The notes under the pieces are model-generated. The model ran no database searches. It saw only the letters and a list, made by a program, of their open reading frames with translations, and had not been told where the DNA came from. A stretch of 64,000 nucleotides of DNA. Origin: Diphasiastrum complanatum. Lineage: Eukaryota > Streptophyta > Lycopodiopsida > Lycopodiales > Lycopodiaceae. The position numbers and the translations under genes are program-made. Location of the stretch: assembly GCA_029204225.1 (NCBI GenBank), contig CM055094.1, positions 62,450,442 to 62,514,441 on the forward strand. The letters are read 5' to 3'. This document shows, one piece after another, positions 48,111 through 59,113 of this stretch. The first letter of the stretch is position 1. Every line of letters starts with the position of its first letter.

Positions 48111-49090
48111 TTACATTCTTGTTTGTCGCTTCCTGTTGGCTAGCTTTCTATGGAAAATAGCTTTTGCTCGGGCTTCATTTTCTTCATTAACTTGTTCTAA
48201 GGTCATCTCTTTTGTAGCAAGGAAGTAATTGTTCTTCTGGTTGTAATCTTCCTGAAAAGATAAATTCGGATAACCTCCCATTGCCCAATGGTGCAAGGGG
48301 GTTGTTGATCAATGTATTATTTACAAGATGAGTATACCAACTATCCTCAGACAAGATTTTAGACATTTCAGCAGAAGGGACAGTTAGTGAGAGAGCTGCA
48401 TATGTATATTCTGGAAATTTTTCTTTAATATACAATGGTTGAATGGATAGAAGTGCATATGAAATGAGAAAACCAATATTTACATGATTGTAAGTATGGT
48501 ATGGTATGGTTATTGGATTAGTGGAGCAAAGTATATTATTTGCTTTAACTTCCTCCAAATAATGAGAATAGTTTGCTTCCCAATCTGTGTAGATTTTTCA
48601 CAGATCAAGGAATAACATCTGACTGGAGAATCTGGAAGGAATTGGATTAGGGCTAGGGACAACTTCTTTAACATCAAAAATGTTAACTGAGTCTAGCTTA
48701 TTCCGATACTCATCCAGAGCAGAAAAAATATTGTTTTTAGATACTCTAAGATATATATGTACAAAGATCCTGTAACAACATGGATATAGTTAGTTTGCAC
48801 ATTGAACTTATTCTGAACAATGGCAAGAGCAAGGATATCTTTCTGGTGCACTATTAGTTTGGCCCAAAAACTGTTTAGGTTAGAGAAAGTCTAAGGGCTT
48901 TCCCATTGTGCATTAGTATAACCAAAAAGTTTTGGTAAAAGAAGGTAATCCATTCTCCACTGGAATTCTAGACTATAAAAACGTGGAAGAAAAAATGTTA
49001 GTTCTTGCTGGAATGTCTGAAATTCTGTCCTTAGCAGTGAATACACTACCTTGTTCTTTCTCTTGACAACTCCGCTTTGTGATGCTTCAG
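48111..49090 (-). pseudogene. Unknown protein gene, long frame with two stops and possible 3' intron
   Basis: On minus, one frame is kept from about 49080 to 48187 apart from TAG (near 48890) and TGA (near 48598). It reads KRKNKVVYSLLRTEFQTFQQ, LTFFLPRFYSLEFQWRMDYL, KLFGYTNAQWESP, FWAKLIVHQKDILALAIVQN, NYIHVVTGSLYIYLRVSKNN, YTDWEANYSHYLEEVKANNI, VNIGFLISYALLSIQPLYIK, SKILSEDSWYTHLVNN. A TTTATCTTTTCAG acceptor-like site near 48264 could switch to EDYNQKNNYFLATKEMTLEQVNEE... ending KRQTRM stop (48111). Composition suggests about 340 residues of genuine coding history. I recognise no transposon or host family. The intervening stops argue it is dead. Confidence 0.45.
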
Positions 49091-49840
49091 CCTGCTGCGG
49101 AATACCCCAATCTCAAGGGCTTTGTGCAATTTGCTCTTGCTTCCATATTCTTACCGGAGCAAGAGTATACCATTTCCAATACAAATATGGGATACCTGTT
49201 GAGAGCCTTGAATGGAGAACCCATTTCCTTCGGAGAAATTGCTTTTAAGCAATTTTGTAAATTAGTAAAGATTAATCAGTTTTTCAGGCTTGGTTTGCGA
49301 TTTGGTATTCTATGTATGTATGTCGGTGTTCTAACTATGCAGGAAGATATCAGAATTGCAGCGGTACCGCCAGAGTTAGCCCCTTCAATTGAGGTTGATT
49401 CACAAATGAGAGCATCAAAAGCAACCACCACAGAGATGGCATCATCATCATCAAGCCAATACCAAGGGAGCTCGGTGAGGAACCTTGGCCACCACTTCCC
49501 AAGTGAGATGGTCCCTAAGATCTCCTATAGCTTCTTAGCAGCCTCTCGTTGTTGTTTGACACGAACTGGATTTTTGAGAAATCATCTCTTCACAAACTTC
49601 AAGTCTTTCTTGTGTCTTGATTCGGATGGATATTCTAGATCTAAGGTATATATGGCTTCAAGATATACTTTACCTTCACTACATTCATGTGGTCTAACTT
49701 TCACTCTCATCACATTTCTCAGATAACTGAATCATATTCATTGGATGCAGGTATCATAGTCGCAATCTCATGCATCACAGTCACATGAGTCCGATTGTGA
49801 TGTCAATGGCCAGGATGAGGATGACTAAGTTGGATCTACT
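49079..49840 (+). pseudogene. Unknown plus-strand frame, possible gene remnant
   Basis: The 215-codon frame 49079-49726 reads PAAEYPNLKGFVQFALASIF, EQEYTISNTNMGYLLRALNG, EPISFGEIAFKQFCKLVKIN, then a Ser/Thr-rich part (ATTTEMASSSSSQYQGSS). Downstream, GGATGCAG could be an acceptor before HASQSHESDCDVNGQDEDD and a stop (about 49828). No family is recognised. It may be the remains of a plant transposon-associated protein. The first few codons overlap the opposite-strand unknown gene. Confidence 0.3.
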
Positions 49841-51130
49841 TATAATTAGGTATATTTTAATAATCCAATTTGTAACACATCTTTGTACTTGGAACATTTA
49901 TGTATGAATTTAAGTTTCCTTCATCAATTTTTAAGTGCTTAAAATGTAACTCAAATAAATTTTGCAAATTTTTTTATTACAATAATGAACAAATGATTTT
50001 GCTTACCAACTTCATAACAAGTGGTGCAAAAGACTCATGGGGTCGGATGGAGTCCATTTGTAAAGCAGATTGGAGTTAGTAAATTGGCTCCATTTTGCCC
50101 TTAAAAAAATATTTGAATTTTAAACCTCGGAATAACCCTCAGAAAAGGGTGACATTCTGATAAAGATATACCAAGGGATGCCCTCGATATATTCCTCAAA
50201 AACGACATGTCACCAATAGCTTGTTGGGAGGGATATACTGAGGGTCCTTGGTATATCCCTCAGTATACCCTTGCTATAAACAATGCAAAAACGAGGTGAA
50301 GAAGCCTCAATTACTGAGGCAATTATCGAGGATCTCGTCTCGAGGTATACTTTAGGGTGTATACCGAGGTTCACGGTCTTTTTTCAAAAAAAGAATTTTC
50401 TTCATAAAAGCCTTGGTAATAGGGTCAAAAATCCTCCAGAATGTTGTAGTGCCAGTAGCTCAAGAATAATTCTTTGTTCTTGACACTTGTAAGGATTCAT
50501 CATCTCATAATTTATCATTCTGTTGAAAGAATTTCTAAGATAGCTTAATGTTGTTCGGTTGGAGTAGCATCTGATGGGTTCTAGTGTTGGTAAGACCTGT
50601 CTCCAAAGGATCTAACAATGTTTGGTGATTGCATGCCAATGTTCTTCTATTATTAGCATAAAACAAATAATATTAAGTGAAAATTCATGATTTTTGCTTT
50701 GAAATGGTGCTTAGAACCTGTAGTGTCATAATCAATCCTTTATATGTTGTAAGGTGGTCATTTTTGCATTAGTAATGACTGTAATTCACTGCATGTGAAA
50801 ATGATTGATGGTACAAGACAAAAATAGGAGGATTGTGGTCTAAGATCATGAATTTTGGTTCAAAAGCAATTTTTTTTATAAATTGTTTGGTGCTGTCTGA
50901 AGCTGCCAACTATTGTAGAAGGCTTGTTGAATAATTTGGTGCCAATAATCAGCTGTTTGGGGTTATGAGTTATTCACGGATCCAAATGAGTGCAAAAACC
51001 AAAAAAAATCCAAGTTTTCTTAAGGGTTGAATAGGTAATTCAAACTGTCTGAGGTGTTGGGATAGGATAATTGACTCTCGGGCGCCTAGACCTATGACAA
51101 TAGACAAGCTATCTTATGTATCTTCTGATA
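49841..51130. other. Left flank of element B, no gene seen
   Basis: AT-rich. 50150-50390 contains repeated TATACC/GGTATA and GAGG motifs with an 11-bp inverted repeat (tatactgaggg ... ccctcagtata, about 50236-50269). No reading frame of interest. Confidence 0.4.
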
Positions 51131-51135
51131 GTTAC

Positions 51136-51790
51136 TGTGAAAATTGTCAACATTTCCTAGCTAGTTTGAGGCCTAAATTGGCTAAAATTGTAAATAGTTT
51201 TGGTTCTGGAGTTTTGCACGTGTGAACCAGGCCACAATGTTTTTATTTACTGTATTTTTTCAGTATGATGAAGTGTCAAACTTCATACCCTTCAAAATGA
51301 GACCATTTTGATGTATTTTGGTCATATAAGCCATTTTTAGCTATTTTTCCTATATAGAGAATATCTAGGGTCAAGTACCTTCTAGAGAGAGGAGAGAGAG
51401 TCATCTTCCTCATCCATAAATAGTAGGGAAGTCGTGGAGAATAGGTTGGAGAAACCTTTTGTATGCTTCATTGAGATCAATAGATCATTGTCATTGTTTC
51501 TTCCTCCATTGAGAGCATTGTTGTGTGTATTGTCTTCAAGCTATTGTGTATGATCTTAGGTGCTTTCCAAAAGTGATAGGCTGATGTATTATGGACTGTA
51601 TAATGCTATTTTGGGCCGCACTTGATGTTTATGGAAGTTTCCATTTGTGATAAATGCTTTTTGATCAAGTTCTTTGCATTCTAGGTAGCATAGAATGTGT
51701 TGCCAATTCCTAGCTTATGTAGTTTGGAGTGCAAGCATTCAAGCCAATGATCTTGGAGTTTAGATCCACTTAGGATCTGTATTTTTCACA
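51136..51790 (+). repeat. 5' LTR of element B (655 bp)
   Basis: TGTGA...TTCACA. TATA-like tatatagaga at 51351-51360, followed by a GA-rich stretch and ccataaatag at about 51414, are candidate promoter parts; this is inference from position only. Confidence 0.95.
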
Positions 51791-52963
51791 TGGTATCAGA
51801 GCTGGTTGGCTTCTATTTATAGTAAGTATTCCATTTTTGGTGATATTTGGATGTTTGATCAAGTTCTAGCATGATTTTGCATTGCTTTGTTGATCAAATC
51901 TTACTAACCTTTGTTTTGTGAGTTGAACTTGTGGATCAAAAGCATATTTCAGGTCTATTGAAGATCAGAGGCTGAAAAGAAACTATTTTGGATCAGATCA
52001 TAACACCTAATCATTTGTGATTGTGAGGCTTGTGCATATTCAATACTAACAATGTTCTTTTCAATCCTATTGTTGACAATCTCCATTCTTGGATGAACAC
52101 TCTCCTTAAGTGGATGAAACTTCTCCTTAAGTGGATGACAAATGCTCTTTTGAGTGAGTTGTAATTCTCCTAAAGGCTGAGCAAAGCTCCCATTTGGATG
52201 AAAGATCCCCTTTTTTGGGTGAACATATTGTAAGCTCCATTGTGAAGAGCATATTGTAAAGATTGTCATCAATTTTGGCATAAATTTTGGTGTACTTTGT
52301 TGAGCATGTAAGTAACTCTCCTTATGTAATTTGATTGGAGCATTTGCTGGAAGGTGTTAACCATTATGCAAGTGTGTTTTCAGGTTCTTAACAGGTTGAG
52401 GAACATTCTCATGTGAAGTGATCTTAGATCTACATCTAAACACCAAGATTTGACAAGATAGTGAAGCTAGTCTTGTGATTCACTAAGTGTGCTCATTCAT
52501 TCACCTCTAAATCTTGTATTTATCACTTGCTGGAGTTTATAAACTTTTAGAAGTGTGGTTTACATGTGGTTTTACAGGTTGAATCAATATCTTAGTGTGT
52601 TGATCATATGTTGATCAAGTTTGTTCATTACTAGGTAATCTTGGCATCCTAGTTTTGGGTATTTTCTAAAAATGCAAGTAACTCTTCACACCATAACTTG
52701 ATTTGGTCACTTGCTGGAAAGTTTGAGAGCTTAAGCAAGAGTGTGTTCAGGTTGGTTTGATTTTGTAATCCATTCTTAGTGTGTGCAAAGTGTTGCATGT
52801 GTTTCAATCTTCCTTTCTATGCTTGGAAACCATCTAGGTTCAAGATAGAAGTGTTTTAGGGTCCTAAATCTTCATAGATCTCTTTATCTATCATTTTGTT
52901 GAGAGAAAAGTGAGTGCTAAGTGCTTTAGGACAGAACCTAAAAGTTGAAGAAACATTAGAATC
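51791..52963 (+). other. Element B leader: PBS, 21-bp minisatellite, degenerate 180-bp units
   Basis: PBS TGGTATCAGAGC at 51791-51802. A minisatellite with ggatga-like hexamers at 52091, 52112, 52133, 52154, 52175, 52196 and 52217 keeps exact 21-bp register. Three degenerate units with (g)cTTGCTGGA near 52345, 52527 and 52711 each lead to an AGGTTG motif. An antisense 108-codon frame (52281-51955, minus) covers the minisatellite. Confidence 0.85.
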
Positions 52964-55900
52964 ATGGCTTCCAATGGTGGGATCATGCTAGAGTCTAGTG
53001 AAAGGTTGAGTTCATCAAACTACTCTACTTGGAAAGTGAGGATGGAGTCCTTACTTGAGTTGAATGAACTCATGGACATAGTTGCAGAAATTGAAGAGAG
53101 ACCTCTCACACTTCAAGAGCAACAAAGGTTTGATAAGAAGGCCAAAAGGGCTCTTCATATCATTAAAATGAATATTACAAATGAACTTCTCAAGGAAGTT
53201 GGAAAGTGTCAAAGTGCAAGTGAGGCATGGAATGCCTTAAAGAAGCTCTTTGAATCAAAGTCCACATCTAGGGTATTGACCCTAAGGAGACAAATATTTT
53301 CTAGTAGGCAAAGAGAGGGTGAAAGTGCTCATGCATTTATCTTGAGAGTTAAGTCCCTAAGTGATGATTTAGCATGCATTGATGAGAACATAAAAGATGG
53401 TGAAATAGTCCAAGTTATGTTGAATGGTTTGCTAAATGAACATGCTAACCTTGTGCAAAGTTTTGGCATTCAAAGAGTCTTGCCAAGTGTGGTTGACTTG
53501 CAAGAAATCTTATTGGCTGAAGAAAATAGGTTGCAATCAAAGCTTGATGGTGCATCCTTGCAAGGTGGAGGTGAAGAGGCTTTCTTCACAAAAGGCAAAT
53601 TCAAGGGCAAAGGTAAAGGCAAAGGGAAATGGTCCAAAGGTGGTAACTTTGATCATGATGATCACTCTTCCTCTTCCTCTTCTACTAAGAACAATAAGTC
53701 AAAGTTCAAGTGCTTTTATTGTGGGATAAAAGGTCATTTTGCAAATGAATGTTATAAGAAGAAAAGAGAGCAAGGAGAGAGGCAAGGAAATCTTACAATA
53801 GATGAGGAAGAACATAACACATGTGAATCACTTGTTATGACTTCAAGTTTGTTAGCCAACATAGATGATAATGATCCTTGGTGGATTGATAGTGGAGCCT
53901 CATCTCACATGACAAGACATAAGGAATACTTTACATCCTTATTGTCTTATGAGGGAGAAGGTAACATCATCTACACTGCAAATGATGGTCAATGTGACAT
54001 CAAAGGCATAGGCACTATTCCTATTTCCCTTTCAACAAATAGGAAAGCAAATCTTGAAAATGTTTTGTACATTCCTTCAATCACTAAGAATTTGCTTAGT
54101 GTAAGTCAAATGATTGACAAAGGACTTGATGTGGAGTTCATTGGAGATGCATGTTTGATAAGTAAATGTGGATCCTTGATTGCTCAAGGTAGGAGGCATG
54201 GTAAACTTTTCAAGCTTGATGCATGTGTGATCTCTAATCATGAAGGATGTATGGCTAGGGAGCAATTGACAAACCAAGAAGGTTGGCACAAGAGGTTGGG
54301 CCATCCCAACTTCAAATCTTTGGAGGTAATGGCAAAGAAAGAGCTTGTTCTTGGTCTCCCTAAAAGTCTTGTTGCAAACAATAGTGTTTGTGAACATTGT
54401 GCCTTGTCCAAATCTCATAGACTTGCTTATTCTAGATCTACTTCTAGATCTAAAGAAGCTTTTCAACTTGTGCATTCTGATATTCATTCTTCTAGTACAA
54501 CTAGCAATGGTGGGGCAAAGATGTATGCAACTTTCATTGATGACTTTAGTAGGTATACTTGGATCTATCTTCTTAAAAGTAAGGATGAAGTGTTTGCTGC
54601 ATTTGTCAAGTTCAAGAATGAAATGGAAAACCAATTCAATACAAAGATCAAATGCTTAAGATCTGATAATGGAGGGGAATACACCTCAAATAGGTTCAAA
54701 GACTTTTGTATAGCACATGGGATTAAGAGGGAGATGTCTAGTCCTAGGACTCCACAACAGAATGGAGTGGCCGAGAGGAAGAATAGAACCCTTTGTGAAT
54801 GTGCCAAGGCAATGAGACTACATGCTAATCTTGCTAAGTCTTTTTGGGGGGAAGCTTTAGCATGTGCTAACTATCTATGTAATAGATGGACAAGTGCTTC
54901 CTTGGATGGTAAAACTCCTCATGAGGTTCTTTATGGTAGAAGGCCGAGTGTCAAGCATTGTAGGATCTTTGGATGTACATGTTTTGTCAATATCACACTT
55001 GATGATAGAACTAAAGAAGATCCTTCATCAAAGAAGGGTGTGTTTGTTGGCTATAGTGAAGTAAGAAAGGCTTACAAAGTGTACATTCCTTCTACAAAGA
55101 AAGTTGTCATAAGTAGGGATGTCATCTTTCATGAAGAGAATGTTTCCAATGTTGTTGATGTTGATGTTGATGTGCCTACTAATCATCATGATGTGCAAGA
55201 TGTCTTGGATGAAGATGGAGATGCCACTCCAAAGCAAACTTCAAGGAAGACTCAAAGGCAAAGGGCTAAGCCATCAAGGCTAACCTATGATGAAAAAGGA
55301 AAGCAAGTGGTGGACAACTCTAACTTTGCTTTTCTTACCTCTTTTGATGAACCAACTTGTGTAGGTGAAGCAATTCAAAAGAAGGAATGGATCCAAGCCA
55401 TGGATCATGAGCATCAAGCACTCATCAAAAGCAACACATGGAGGTTGGTAAAGCTTCCAAAGGACAAGAAGGCAATTGGTTGTAAGTGGATCTTCAAGAT
55501 CAAGACAAATCAAGATGGATCAATCAACAAGTACAAGGCAAGGTTGGTGGCAAAGGGGTATGCTCAAGAATATGGTATTGACTATGATGAGACCTTTGCA
55601 CCCGTGGCAAAGATGGTAACTATTCGAATCCTAATCTCTCTTGCAACTCTTTATGATTGGGATATGTGGCAAATGGATGTTACTAATGCCTTCTTGAATG
55701 GTGATCTTGAAGAAGATATTTACATGTAGCAACCCGAGGGCTATGTTTCACATGATGAGCCTAATCATGTGTGCTATCTCCAAAAGAGTTTGTATGGGCT
55801 AAAGCAAGCACCAAGGAGTTGGTATGCTAAGCTCAATTCCTTCTTACTTTCTCAAAACTTTGTTATGAGTGAGTATGATCATTCTCTCTACTTTAGATTG

Positions 55901-56917
55901 AATGAAAATGATATCACTTTACTTTTGATCTATGTTGATGACATTATCTTAAGTGGTGGTAACAATCTAGATATAGATGAAATCAAGATGGCACTCAAAA
56001 GAGAGTTTGAAATTCAAGATCTTGGTAAACTTCATTATATCTTAGGAATAGAGATTATTAGAACTTCTAAATCTACATTCATATGTCAAGAAAAGTATGT
56101 TAACTCTATTCTAAAAAGGTTTCATATGGAAGATTGTAAAGTTGTTTCTACTCCTATGGAATCAAATGTAAAGCTAACTACAAGAAGTAATGAAAGATCC
56201 TTCAAGGACATTACTCTCTATAGAAAGCTAATAGGATCTCTTATATGGTTAACCATCACAAGACCTGATCTAACCTTTGTGGTTGGTAAACTAAGTCAAT
56301 TTATGCAAGATCCTAGTGAGGCTCATTGGAAGCTAGGAAAGAGAGTACTTAGATACATCTCGGGATCTAGAGATTTTGGCATCTTGTATGGAGGTACTAC
56401 ACCTAACCTTTGTGGATTTTCAGATTCAGATTTTGCAGGTGATCAAATGGATAGGAAGTCAACAAGTGCCTTTGCAATCTATCTTGGAGATGGAGTGGTC
56501 TCATGGCTATCAAAGAAGCAACCAACTATCTCTCTATCTTCCACCGAAGCCGAGTACAAGGCATTAACAACATGCACCAAGGAGATTCTTTGGATCAAGA
56601 GGATGTTATTGGATCTTCACTTGCTGGAACCAGAGAAGACTCCAATCATACTTTGTGATAACCTTTCAGCCCAAAGCTTGGCAAGCAATCCTGTTTTTCA
56701 TGCAAGGAGCAAGCACATTGAGATTGCTCACCATTTTGTGAGAGATCAAGTCATTGCCAAAGAGGTGGAGCTTCAACATGTCTCTTCAAAGGAGTGTGTG
56801 GCTGATATCTTCACCAAACCATTGGGAAAGGACCTATATTTAATGCATAGATCTAATCTTGGAATGTGCTCAAAGACTATGTTGAAACTAGCATCCAATG
56901 TTGAAGAGGGAGTGTGA
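52964..56917 (+). pseudogene. Element B gag-pol, 1317 codons with one premature stop (codon 922)
   Basis: Same architecture as A: Gag, zinc knuckle Cys250-Cys263, protease Asp309, integrase His442 and Asp506/Asp568/Glu604, RT YVDD 990-993, RNase H Asp1154, ending in TGA inside the 3' LTR. The only lesion seen is TAG at 55727-55729, where A has Glu (GAG), within the first third of RT. Codon 842, stopped in A, is Trp here. The upstream product would hold Gag, protease, integrase and an RT stump without YVDD. The downstream frame (from 55769) holds YVDD and RNase H. One residue of note: Val-to-Gly just before the integrase HKRLGH motif relative to A. Confidence 0.95.
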
Positions 56918-57567
56918 AAATTGTCAACATTTCCTAGCTAGTTTGAGGCCTAAATTGGCTAAAATTGTAAATAGTTTTGGTTCTGGAGTTTTGCACGTGT
57001 GAACCAGGCCACAATGTTTTTATTTACTGTATTTTTTCAGTATGATGAAGTGTCAAACTTCATACCCTTCAAAATGAGACCATTTTGATGTATTTTGGTC
57101 ATATAAGCCATTTTTAGCTATTTTTCCTATATAGAGAATATCTAGGGTCAAGTACCTTCTAGAGAGAGGAGAGAGAGTCATCTTCCTCATCCATAAATAG
57201 TAGGGAAGTCGTGGAGAACAGGTTGGAGAAACCTTTTGTATGCTTCATTGAGATCAATAGATCATTGTCATTGTTTCTTCCTCCATTGAGAGCATTGTTG
57301 TGTGTATTGTCTTCAAGCTATTGTGTATGATCTTAGGTGCTTTCCAAAAGTGATAGGCTGATGTATTATGGACTGTATAATGCTATTTTGGGCCGCACTT
57401 GATGTTTATGGAAGTTTCCATTTGTGATAAATGCTTTTTGATCAAGTTCTTTGCATTCTAGGTAGCATAGAATGTGTTGCCAATTCCTAGCTTATGTAGT
57501 TTGGAGTGCAAGCATTCAAGCCAATGATCTTGGAGTTTAGATCCACTTAGGATCTGTATTTTTCACA
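56913..57567 (+). repeat. 3' LTR of element B (655 bp)
   Basis: Follows the polypurine tract, ends TTTCACA before TSD gttac. Confidence 0.96.
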
Positions 57568-57572
57568 GTTAC

Positions 57573-58520
57573 CCTCCATCACATTTTTTTCAAGTGCATA
57601 ATAGACTCATTTTTTATCATTTCCAAACATAAAGGCTTCTTTAACTATTCTAAAAAAAGTAGAATAAGCATTTCGGTTAATTTTAGAATCATCACATGCA
57701 CCTTGTATCACATTTGCATCCAAGTAGGTTTGATCCTTATTCAAACAGTCTCTGCAGTTTCATTTTTTATTTTTTCAAACCGAGCATTTTTCATCATTGC
57801 CTTTGCTAATTTTCTTGGTAAAACATGACTTAAATATGATCTGATGCATGAACGATCTGTTAAATAGTTCTTTGCCACCAAACATGATCTGCAACAAACA
57901 TATAAAGCTCAAATGATATTTAATAAATTAATAATGTATAATATCAAATGCAAATGAAACTTGTATGACCAATACAAATCCAATAAACAGTTTATAAGAA
58001 AACATACTTAAATACTCAAATCTTTTTTTTCCTAATTGCTGCTATGTGTAGATAAGTCATCAATATTCTTCATCAGTACTCTTTTTTTTTTTCCTTTTCA
58101 TCATTGTCTTTTTGATAACTTTAATATCAACAACAAATTTTAAACTGTCGGATCACAACTTTTCCATGGATTCTAACATTTCTTGGTTTGAGCCCCAAAG
58201 AGTAGTGACTGTAGCATTCAACTCTAATATAGCATGCTTGAGTGCATTGTTTTCAGCACTAGTCTATTGCACATAACGAAACAATTGTTGATTTGCATGT
58301 TGCAATTGTTGATTAGCAAAGTATGATTGTTGATTAATACAAGATATTTATTGCATTCCAATATCACGCAACCTTTGACAATATCCAAGTAATTCGCTAT
58401 TTCCTTCACATACAAATATGAAAAGATGAGTTACAGACTTAAAATCTGGACACAAATTGGTAGTTGGATCATTAGGATAAATTGATCCAACTACAAATCT
58501 ATATTCTTATGATTACTTCT
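57573..58520 (-). pseudogene. Unknown gene family, copy 2, flanking element B
   Basis: 58520-58262 on minus aligns with 30890-30668 (NHKNIDL, GSIYPNDPTTNLCPDFKSV, FIFVCEGNSELLGYCQRLRD, a stop, INQQSYFANQQLQHANQQL). It continues as a probable coiled coil (ENNALKHAILELNATVTTL, GSNQEMLESMEKL). A TTTGTTGCAG acceptor near 57892 precedes CLVAKNYLTDRSCIRSYLSH and VLPRKLAKAMMKNARFEKIK before a stop. The family is not recognised. Stops show it is decayed. Confidence 0.45.
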
Positions 58521-58850
58521 CATTCACATCCAGGTGTGAAAGAGACTGATGTCGCAAAATTTGAAAATGCGAAAAAGCTGATGGTTGGTGGAAAACACAT
58601 TCTAAGACATTTTAGACTAAGTGTCACATTTTTTCAAAAAATGCAAAAAAGCCGAAGGCTCGTGGAAATATGCTCTAAGTCATATTTTGGCTTAGTGTCG
58701 GGTTTTTGGGAAAGTGCGAAGAATGCAAATTGTGCAAAACTTAGTTCAAATATGCAGACTATGCGAAACTTAGTTAAAAAATGCAGCAATCCAAAAAATG
58801 CAAGGAGAAATACAAAAGCTTTGACACTTAGAAACTTTAGGTTTCTTCAG
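58521..58850. repeat. Degenerate tandem repeat, about 74-bp units
   Basis: Two units begin aatgcgaaaaagc (about 58564) and aatgcaaaaaagcc (about 58638). Both continue through (t)gtggaaa, tctaag(a/t)cat, ttt(a/g)g(a)ct(a/t)agtgtc. Shorter atgc/aaacttag repeats follow to about 58790. No coding. Confidence 0.6.
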
Positions 58851-59113
58851 CTCCCTCTCAAAGCGGTTATTCTTTCTATTCCCAAGCTTGCCCTTTGTCT
58901 TTCAAACACTGCCTTGTCTAAAGGCTTTGTGAGGATATGGACTACCATCTGCTTTGTTGAAATGAACACGATCTTCAGCTCGTTTCTTTCAACCAGATCC
59001 ATGATCAACTGATACTTGATGGCAATGTATTTCATTTTAAAATGAAATACAAGGTCATTCGTCGGACGTATAGCAGAGGTGTTGTCCATGTACAGCATCA
59101 ACGGCTCATTGGC
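58851..59113 (-). pseudogene. C-family copia RNase H tail (fragment F), fused in frame to element E
   Basis: Minus frame: EPLMLYMDNTSAIRPTNDLV, FHFKMKYIAIKYQLIMDLVE, ELKIVFISTKQMVVHILTKP, LDKAVFERQRASLGI. It matches element C at 12862-13030 (PLMLYMDNTFAIHLTKDLVF) and extends beyond C's break. It is preceded in the same frame by element E's last pol residues (FSKSMLKLFEEA), giving a 137-codon chimeric frame 59260-58847. Confidence 0.85.

Larger units (their letters stand above)
51131..57572 (+). mobile_element. Copia element B, nearly intact, with target duplication
   Basis: TSD gttac lies at 51131-51135 and 57568-57572. The element spans 51136-57567 (6432 bp). The two 655-bp LTRs show one difference on reading (51441 T, 57218 C in gagaa(t/c)agg). 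The PBS is 51791-51802 and the polypurine tract ttgaagagggag ends at 56912. Its reading frame has the same length as that of A and one stop. A and B differ by roughly eight amino acids besides their stops. B inserted beside or into a copy of the unknown gene family at 57573-58520. Confidence 0.97.
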
